A stretch of 64,000 nt of DNA. It comes from CAKSHP01 sp045636325. Its GTDB lineage: Bacteria; Bacillota; Clostridia; UBA1381; UMGS1253. The notes beneath the pieces are model-generated. The model was given only the letters and a program-made list of their open reading frames with translations, had not been told where the DNA came from and did not search any database. The stretch is taken from contig JAZTXH010000001.1 of the NCBI GenBank assembly GCA_045636325.1, positions 153,417 through 217,416 of the forward strand, read 5' to 3'. The position numbers and the translations under genes were made by a program. Positions 59,107 to 64,000 of this stretch are shown in pieces (positions within the stretch are counted from its first letter, which is position 1; every line of letters starts with the position of its first letter).

Positions 59107-60486
59107 ATGATGAAATTTAGAAATGAATATGATTCTATCGGTATGAAAGAGGTTCCTGTTGATGCTTATTACGGAGTACAATCACTGCGTGCGGCAGAAA
59201 ATTTTAGAATTACAGGTACAAAGGTGCATCCGGAGATGATAAAGGCAATGACAGAAATTAAAAAAGCAGCAGCTATTGCCAATAAAAAAGCGGGTGTTAT
59301 AGATGAAAGTATAGCAGATGCAATAATTCAGAGTTGTGGGGAAATACTTCAAGGAAAATTCGCTGAATATTTTATTGTTGATTCAATACAGGGTGGTGCA
59401 GGAACATCTCTTAACATGAATGTTAACGAGGTCATTGCAAACCGAGCTATCGAAATTTTGGGCGGTAATAAGGGTGACTATAAAATTGTTCATCCCAATG
59501 ATCATGTAAACTGTGGTCAGTCTACTAATGATGTATATCCAAGTGCAGGCAAAATTGCTACTGTAAGACTTTTAAAGAAAGCCATAAAACAGCTTGGCAT
59601 ACTTTGTAATGCATTCATGGAAAAAGCTGTTGATTACAAGGATGTTATTAAAATGGGACGTACCGAAATGCAGGATGCAGTTCCGATTAGTTTTGGTCAA
59701 GTTTTTCATGCGTATGCGTCTGCGATTAACCGTGATAAAGAGCGATTTACTCTCGCTTTAGATGAGATGACAAAGCTTAATATGGGTGGAACAGCAATAG
59801 GTACCGGCATAAATGCTGATCATAACTATATTAAAACTATAGTACCTATTTTGGCTGAAATTACAAATCTTCCTTTAATCCAGGCGGAAGACCTTGTTGA
59901 CGCAACACAAAACCTTGATTCATTCGTATATGTATCTGGTATTATCAAATCTTGCGCTACCACACTTTCCAAAATTTCAAATGATTTAAGACTGATGTCT
60001 TCAGGACCAAGAACAGGTTTTGCAGAAATAAATCTTACTCCTAAGCAGAATGGTTCATCTATTATGCCGGGGAAAATTAATCCAGTTATCCCTGAAGTTA
60101 TGAATCAAATTTGTTTTAATGTAATAGGAAATGATACAACTATTACATATGCATCAGAAGCTGGGCAACTTGAACTGAATGCGTTTGAACCAATTATCTT
60201 CAGATGCCTTTTTGAATCTCTTGATACTTTATGTAACGGAATCGAAATTTTTGTTAAAGAGTGCGTAAGTGAAATGACGGTTAATCCGATGCAGTGCAAG
60301 ACACACCTTGACAGAAGTATAGGCGTTATCACGGCACTTTGTCCATATATTGGTTATACAAGGGCATCGTCTTTGGCTAAACAAGCGCTCTATAAAAATA
60401 AAAACATTCGTGATGTAGTAATTGAAGAGAAAATTATGTCTGCGGAAGAAATTGACAAGATATTAGAACCCAGCAACATGATATAA
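59107..60486 (+). CDS. aspA: Aspartate ammonia-lyase
   Basis: Converts L-aspartate to fumarate and ammonia, linking amino-acid breakdown to fumarate respiration or succinate formation. The 459-residue protein belongs to the aspartase/fumarase superfamily with the catalytic SS-loop GSSIMPGKINPV. It has typical AspA segments NMNVNEVIANRAIEILGG, HVNCGQSTNDVYPSA and VIGNDTTITYASEAGQLELN. Fumarase class II is the main alternative, but the AspA-type EAGQLELN and IGNDTT regions favour aspartase. The ATG 8 bases after GAGG was chosen over an upstream ATG in the same frame. Confidence 0.88.
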   Translation: MMKFRNEYDSIGMKEVPVDAYYGVQSLRAAENFRITGTKVHPEMIKAMTEIKKAAAIANKKAGVIDESIADAIIQSCGEILQGKFAEYFIVDSIQGGAGTSLNMNVNEVIANRAIEILGGNKGDYKIVHPNDHVNCGQSTNDVYPSAGKIATVRLLKKAIKQLGILCNAFMEKAVDYKDVIKMGRTEMQDAVPISFGQVFHAYASAINRDKERFTLALDEMTKLNMGGTAIGTGINADHNYIKTIVPILAEITNLPLIQAEDLVDATQNLDSFVYVSGIIKSCATTLSKISNDLRLMSSGPRTGFAEINLTPKQNGSSIMPGKINPVIPEVMNQICFNVIGNDTTITYASEAGQLELNAFEPIIFRCLFESLDTLCNGIEIFVKECVSEMTVNPMQCKTHLDRSIGVITALCPYIGYTRASSLAKQALYKNKNIRDVVIEEKIMSAEEIDKILEPSNMI

Positions 60487-60556
60487 TAAATAAAGATTTA
60501 CTTTTTAAATAAGTGTTTAAAAGAAAAAATTATCTATCAAATTAAATCGGATAATT

Positions 60557-60859
60557 TTGCTTTGCACGAATGTGTATGACCTTGGTTGGGAAATAGATAT
60601 AAGTGCATTCCTTGTGGGATTGATTTTTCTTGTGATAGGAAATTATCTGCCTAAGTATAATTATATTAATAATTATGATGTTGACACTGAAAAAGCAAGA
60701 AAAATCAATAGATTTATAGGATATATAACAGTTGTTATGGGGCTTTTGTTTGTTATAAGTATGTTCTTTTCACCCATAAGTACCGTTATATGTTTGTTTT
60801 TGATGATACCTTATGCTGTTATATGCGTTGTTTACGGGATAATTGCAGGGCATAGGTAA
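60557..60859 (+). CDS. SdpI-like membrane protein fragment
   Basis: 100 residues with about three hydrophobic segments. The start IDISAFLVGLIFLVIGNYLPK closely resembles the C-terminal SdpI domain of immunity-type membrane proteins. After that, the usual stretch with a GIRTPWTL-like motif is missing, and the upstream DUF1648-type half is absent. No ribosome binding site precedes the TTG. It is most likely a degraded remnant of an SdpI-family gene, although a small functional protein cannot be excluded. Confidence 0.4.
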   Translation: MLCTNVYDLGWEIDISAFLVGLIFLVIGNYLPKYNYINNYDVDTEKARKINRFIGYITVVMGLLFVISMFFSPISTVICLFLMIPYAVICVVYGIIAGHR

Positions 60860-60863
60860 TAGC

Positions 60864-60914
60864 TTTAAAAATAACATCATGCAGAACATGATATTGCATG
60901 ATGTTATTTTTAAA
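60864..60914. terminator. 20-bp perfect hairpin
   Basis: TTTAAAAATAACATCATGCA, an 11-base loop and the exact complement. It looks like a bidirectional terminator after the SdpI-like fragment, or the end of a decayed mobile element. Confidence 0.7.
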
Positions 60915-60924
60915 AGTGCATTTT

Positions 60925-61150
60925 TTATATAACAAATAATACTGGCTTTCCTTTTTTATCGGTGTATCTTTATACCCATTCAAAAATTCGAGAATCTGTT
61001 GAAATGCGATATTTCCTTGTCAAATGCTCATAACTATTTCAGCATTCAAATATGCGTGTACACTTTCAATTTAACTTCATAAATGTATTTTGCCATGAAA
61101 AATCGACCTCCTAATCGTTAGATTTTTGGTCTAACTTTTGGAGGTCGGTT
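60925..61150 (-). pseudogene. Degenerate IS3-family transposase OrfA with element end
   Basis: Read on the minus strand, a terminal-repeat-like sequence (GACCTCCAAAAGTTAGACC) is followed by an ATG at 61096 and MAKYIYEVKLKVYTHI, which resembles the start of IS3-family OrfA. It then breaks frame, and in another frame continues EHLTRKYRISTDSRIFEWV, a stop, RYTDKKGKPVLF. This is the helix-turn-helix core of OrfA with frameshifts and stops. No OrfB is present. It is a small dead remnant; the gap between the SdpI fragment and the coiled-coil gene holds nothing else. Confidence 0.65.
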
Positions 61151-61183
61151 CAAAATCAGCTCCGCTTTTAATTTAAGCAACAA

Positions 61184-61633
61184 TCATTTTTTCAATTCTT
61201 TTCTGTTTTCATGCACATTGTTTAAAAGTTTTTCAATTCTTACTTCTAAGCTTGCCATAACATCGTCGGCATATTTAAGTGTGCCGGTACGAATTTCTAC
61301 AGAATTCTTCTGGGCGGATGCAACAATCTCGTTCGCCTGGGCATAAGCTTTCTTTGTTATTTCATGCTCGTCTACCATAGCGGTAGCCTGTTCTTGTGCA
61401 CTTTTCAATATTGCTACAGCTTCTTTATTTGCTTCATCCAAAATTCGCTGACGCTCGTCTTTTACCCACTTTGCCTGCTTAAAATCTTCAGGCAGATGAA
61501 GTCTAATTTCCTGCAAAAGGTCTGCAAGCTCGTCTTTGTCTATCAATGATTTACCGGAAAAAGGAATAGTAATTGCTTTTTCCACAACATCTTCCATTAA
61601 TTCTATTATTTCCAAAACTTCTAAAGAATCCAT
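61184..61633 (-). CDS. Coiled-coil protein next to rsmD (ATP synthase B/DivIVA-like)
   Basis: 149-residue, highly charged and helical protein with a predicted coiled coil over about residues 60-130 (WVKDERQRILDEANKEAVAI, LKSAQEQATAMVDEHE). It resembles proteins encoded near rsmD/coaD in Clostridia. No enzyme motif is visible. The N-terminal part MDSLEVLEIIELMEDVVEKA is typical of that group. The second ATG after GAGGTG was chosen. A role in division, scaffolding or membrane shaping is only guessed from coiled-coil similarity to DivIVA or ATP synthase b subunits. Confidence 0.6.
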   Translation of the reverse strand: MDSLEVLEIIELMEDVVEKAITIPFSGKSLIDKDELADLLQEIRLHLPEDFKQAKWVKDERQRILDEANKEAVAILKSAQEQATAMVDEHEITKKAYAQANEIVASAQKNSVEIRTGTLKYADDVMASLEVRIEKLLNNVHENRKELKK

Positions 61634-61696
61634 ATATACGCACCTCACAATAATCAAATATCAACACTTTTTAATAATAATTTTCGCCTACAGAAC

Positions 61697-62233
61697 TTAT
61701 TTGTTTGAGTAAATATTAATGTATGTGCGTCCGTATTTTTTTTCTTTAATGAGATTTGCCTCAGGAAAAGAAAAATTATCGGTTTCATCACGCTCAACAA
61801 CGGCAATGCCGTTGCCTTTTAAAATGTCTTTTTCAAAAATAAGAGAAAGAGCACTTTCACAAAGTCCTGAATTATATGGCGGGTCTAAAAAAACGATATC
61901 AAATTTTAAATTTGTGGATTTTAAAAACTCCAGTGCGTTAATCTGATAAAAAACGCACTTTGCTTCAAATCCTGCGTGACATACATTCTTTTTTGCAAGT
62001 GACAGCGAGCGGGCATCGGAATCACAGAAAACTGCGTTTGCGCATCCGCGACTGACAGCCTCAATACCGAGGGACCCCGTACCGCAGAAAAGGTCTAAAA
62101 CATCAGCATCACACACATACTGTGCAATTATATTAAAAATGTTTTCCTTAACTCTGTCAGTAGTAGGCCGGATATCACTGCCTTCAAAATCAAACAGCTT
62201 CAACCCTCGTTTTACGCCTGCAATAACTCTCAA
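61697..62233 (-). CDS. rsmD: 16S rRNA (guanine-966-N2)-methyltransferase RsmD
   Basis: RsmD methylates G966 of 16S rRNA. The 178-residue protein begins MRVIAGVKRGLKLFDFEGSD and IRPTTDRVKENIFNII, both characteristic, with SAM motif VLDLFCGTGSLGIEAVSRG (about 43-61) and the catalytic DPPYNSG (about 117-123). The start is TTG with GGGGTG about 8 bases upstream. The coiled-coil gene follows on the same strand; coaD, often next, is absent. Confidence 0.93.
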   Translation of the reverse strand: MRVIAGVKRGLKLFDFEGSDIRPTTDRVKENIFNIIAQYVCDADVLDLFCGTGSLGIEAVSRGCANAVFCDSDARSLSLAKKNVCHAGFEAKCVFYQINALEFLKSTNLKFDIVFLDPPYNSGLCESALSLIFEKDILKGNGIAVVERDETDNFSFPEANLIKEKKYGRTYINIYSNK

Positions 62234-62509
62234 ATAAATGCACCCCTATATATTGTGCCATACCTTTTAACAAAAGTCAAGGCTTTATTATAAATTATTC
62301 AAAAAAAATTCAAAAAAATTGACAAATTTTTTAAAAAGGGAATATAATAAATAATAAACAGAGAAAAAACAGAGATTAATTTTTGTGTTTATTATACACA
62401 TTGGTTGTGATTTTACTGACTTAGCATACTGAATTTAATAAAAAATAACAATAAAAATTAATATATTTATAAAAATTAAAAGAGTTGTGTAATTAATTGA
62501 AGTTTTCTC

Positions 62510-62538
62510 TTGAAAAAAGCAAAAACTTGTGATAAAAT
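62510..62538 (+). promoter_or_regulatory. Promoter for the ferredoxin-like gene
   Basis: TTGAAA, a 17-base spacer and TAAAAT. The rest of the 394-base gap from rsmD is very AT-rich, with no other recognised feature. Confidence 0.6.
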
Positions 62539-62627
62539 ATATAAGAAATTTGGATATAAAAATTTTTTTGCCCAAGATTGTCAAAAAAATATCAAAACAA
62601 TGCAGATTGGGTTGGGGGGAATAGATT

Positions 62628-62873
62628 ATGATAAAACTTGAAGTATGTATTGAAGACTCTTGCCATTTAAAAGGTTCTAAGCATGTTTTTAAAACATTTA
62701 AAGAGCTTATTGATGAAAAGAAGCTTGAAGATAAGATATATTTATCCGGTGCATTTTGCCTTGGGAACTGTGTTGCGGGTGTCTCTGTTTCTATAAATGG
62801 GAATGAGATTTTTTCTGTAACTCCCGAAACTGCAGAAGAGTTCTTTTTAACGGAAGTAATGGGAAGAATTTAA
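62628..62873 (+). CDS. Thioredoxin-like [2Fe-2S] ferredoxin
   Basis: 81-residue protein with the NuoE/HydC-type 2Fe-2S ligand set: C7 and C12 (CIEDSC), C44 and C48 (CLGNC). It is just long enough for the thioredoxin-like ferredoxin core. In Clostridia such proteins often start operons for hydrogenase or bifurcating enzymes, but here a MITE-like element follows and no partner gene is near, so the original context may have been lost. It may give electrons to an unknown partner. GGGGGGA lies upstream of the ATG. Confidence 0.8.
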   Translation: MIKLEVCIEDSCHLKGSKHVFKTFKELIDEKKLEDKIYLSGAFCLGNCVAGVSVSINGNEIFSVTPETAEEFFLTEVMGRI

Positions 62874-62883
62874 ATAGAAGATT

Positions 62884-63033
62884 AAAAAAGGGGCTGTAGC
62901 AAAACGTATAAGCATGCAATATATTGATATGGGAAGAGGTTTATATCTTCCATGGAACGTATCAATGCATTTTCTACAAAGTAATTTCTAAAAAATGTTG
63001 CATAAATATTCATTTTGCTACAGCCCCTTTTTT
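62884..63033. mobile_element. 150-bp MITE-like foldback element
   Basis: Perfect 21-bp terminal inverted repeats (core GGGGCTGTAGCAAAA) flank about 108 bases with no coding potential, themselves containing a further ATTGATA/TATCAAT stem. ATT flanks both ends and may be a target duplication. The ends and size fit a non-autonomous element moved by a transposase elsewhere, and the ends with A/T runs could also terminate the ferredoxin transcript. Confidence 0.6.
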
Positions 63034-63096
63034 ATTATATCTTGACTATCCAAATTTTAATAGTAAACTCGAAAAACAATAATATTGAAATCTCAG

Positions 63097-63130
63097 GAGA
63101 TAAAATTTAAATCGGTTTTATCTCTTTTTT
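63097..63130 (+). terminator. Terminator-like hairpin
   Basis: GAGATAAAA, 10-base loop, TTTTATCTC, then TTTTTT. No complete gene ends just upstream, so it may belong to degraded DNA. Confidence 0.5.
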
Positions 63131-63264
63131 ATATATTTTTATCCGCAATTCGTCAAAGTAAAAGCCTTCTGATAAAATGAAGATATCGTTGCGGTTATAT
63201 TGTTGATGGCAAAGGAAAGAAAAAGATAATAAATTAAAATATGCAAATAATAGATTTATCTTTT

Positions 63265-63294
63265 GGGGAGAAAATCATTTTTGATGTTCTCCCC
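63265..63294. repeat. Inverted repeat in degenerate region
   Basis: GGGGAGAA and TTCTCCCC close a hairpin with an inner ATCA/TGAT. No associated gene is recognised in the surrounding 300 bases. Confidence 0.5.
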
Positions 63295-63510
63295 ATATTT
63301 GTAACCAATAGAAAATATATGTTATGTCACGGGTGCGACTGGTCTAAGTTAAACGGAAATGAAGTTGAACGATTTTAAACTCTTTTTCGTTGGTTTTTTT
63401 ATTAAATATTTATCGTATGCAACTGGGATACTGATTCCCGCCTGTCTGTATTTTCATGAGTTGTATAAAATGTATCCGCCAAGGTTGTATTGGAAAGGAA
63501 TGTGGCATTT

Positions 63511-63835
63511 ATGTCGGGATATATAACATTTGAATAGAGATTAGAGATTGAGAGCATGATATTCCAAAGATGCTCTTTTGAAGAAATCGCAAAGAAAATC
63601 AATAAGGACCGTTCTACAATTTCAAGAGAGATTAAAAGGCACTCTGTTATTGAAAAAATGGGGACAGTGGGTTTGGATTTAATGCTTGCGTACATAAGGA
63701 ATCCTGCAAATTAGGTATGGTATGCGGAGATAAATGTGTCAAAACCTCTTGCAAGTTGTGCCGAACCTGCGGCATTATTCAAATAATGCTGCTAAGAGCG
63801 ATACTATCCACCAAATCATAACAATGACTGCCGGT
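63511..63835 (+). pseudogene. Degenerate IS30-family transposase, N-terminal part
   Basis: From an ATG the frame reads MSGYITFE, a stop, RLEIESMIFQRCSFEEIAKK, INKDRSTISREIKRH, which is the helix-turn-helix start of an IS30-type transposase. A frame change near 63700 is followed by KESCKLGMVCGDKCVKTSCK and LCRTCG, the Cys-rich segment expected next. The rest, including the DDE catalytic part, is missing. This is an inactive remnant. Confidence 0.65.
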
Positions 63836-63869
63836 GCACATAGAATAATCGCTCCCGATATGAGACCGC

Positions 63870-63959
63870 CGAAAATTTTGTGTAAAAGTGAATAGAAGTC
63901 ATCCTTTCAGGCAAGTATTGGATATATAAACCAAGAAATCTTGAAAGGATGATTTTTTT
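63870..63959 (+). mobile_element. Left end of a transposable element with protective hairpin
   Basis: The sequence GAAAATTTTGTGTAAAAGTG resembles the terminal repeats of IS256-family elements. It is followed by TCATCCTTTCA and its complement TGAAAGGATGA (63899-63952) with a run of seven T just before a start codon. The hairpin would block outside transcription from entering the transposase gene. Confidence 0.45.
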
Positions 63960-64000
63960 ATGGAATTAACACCAAAGGAATTAATGAAACAGTATGTAGA
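63960..64000 (+). CDS. Start of a probable transposase (partial)
   Basis: Only the first 13 codons (MELTPKELMKQYV) lie in the window. The preceding terminal-repeat-like sequence and terminator hairpin suggest that it is the transposase of an IS256-like element that continues to the right. The family assignment is tentative because almost no coding sequence is visible. Confidence 0.4.
   Translation, partial: MELTPKELMKQYV

Noticed and set aside
1..64000. CRISPR arrays, prophage or rRNA genes
   Set aside because: No regularly spaced direct repeats, phage structural genes or rRNA segments were seen.

Overview
The window is AT-rich Firmicutes DNA, most likely from an anaerobic, spore-forming member of the Clostridia, probably an uncultured gut-type lineage. 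The evidence is an S10-spc-alpha ribosomal supercluster in Firmicutes order with a zinc-type S14, spoIIP, a class III fructose-1,6-bisphosphatase, a ferredoxin-dependent 2-oxoacid oxidoreductase, an SLH-domain surface protein, an ECF transporter S component, and strong AGGAGG ribosome binding sites with frequent GTG and TTG starts. I cannot name a genus from sequence alone.

Layout. 1-3.3 kb (minus): mnmE (partial), jag/khpB, yidC, yidD, rnpA and rpmH behind a consensus promoter; dnaA and oriC are not beside rpmH. 3.4-6.3 kb: a methyltransferase, a TrpR-like repressor, nadE and an AraC regulator. 6.5-10.6 kb: a two-gene carbohydrate operon (DUF5107/TPR protein and a GH123-like putative glycoside hydrolase), divergent from the AraC gene. 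10.7-12.8 kb: a MATE transporter and a frameshifted HAD hydrolase.

13.0-22.6 kb is the most distinctive region. It encodes two PP2C phosphatases, a membrane TPR/surface protein, a Hanks-type Ser/Thr kinase with TPRs, two zinc-ribbon membrane proteins, a lipoprotein, a double-FHA ABC ATPase and its permease. I infer a phosphorylation-controlled ABC export system, comparable in logic to mycobacterial Rv1747/PknF but split into separate genes and with extra parts. An EamA transporter follows. 23.8-32.9 kb: an SLH protein, a P-loop ATPase, a four-subunit 2-oxoacid:ferredoxin oxidoreductase, a RibU-like ECF component, cca and spoIIP.

33.1-49.3 kb: the ribosomal supercluster from rpsJ to rplQ, with a terminator-containing leader before rpsJ and a structured leader before rpsM. 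49.4-57.4 kb: a truncated LRR protein, a frameshifted NCS2 purine permease, fbp and a TAXI-TRAP transporter operon. 57.8-60.5 kb: tRNA-Pro(GGG), a LysR regulator and divergent aspartate ammonia-lyase. 60.5-64 kb is a decaying accessory end: an SdpI-like fragment, IS3 and IS30 transposase remnants, a 150-bp MITE-like element and the start of another transposase, interleaved with rsmD, a coiled-coil gene and a thioredoxin-like ferredoxin.

Two genes (HAD hydrolase and NCS2 permease) are each broken by one missing base in a short homopolymer. These may be sequencing errors or real lesions.
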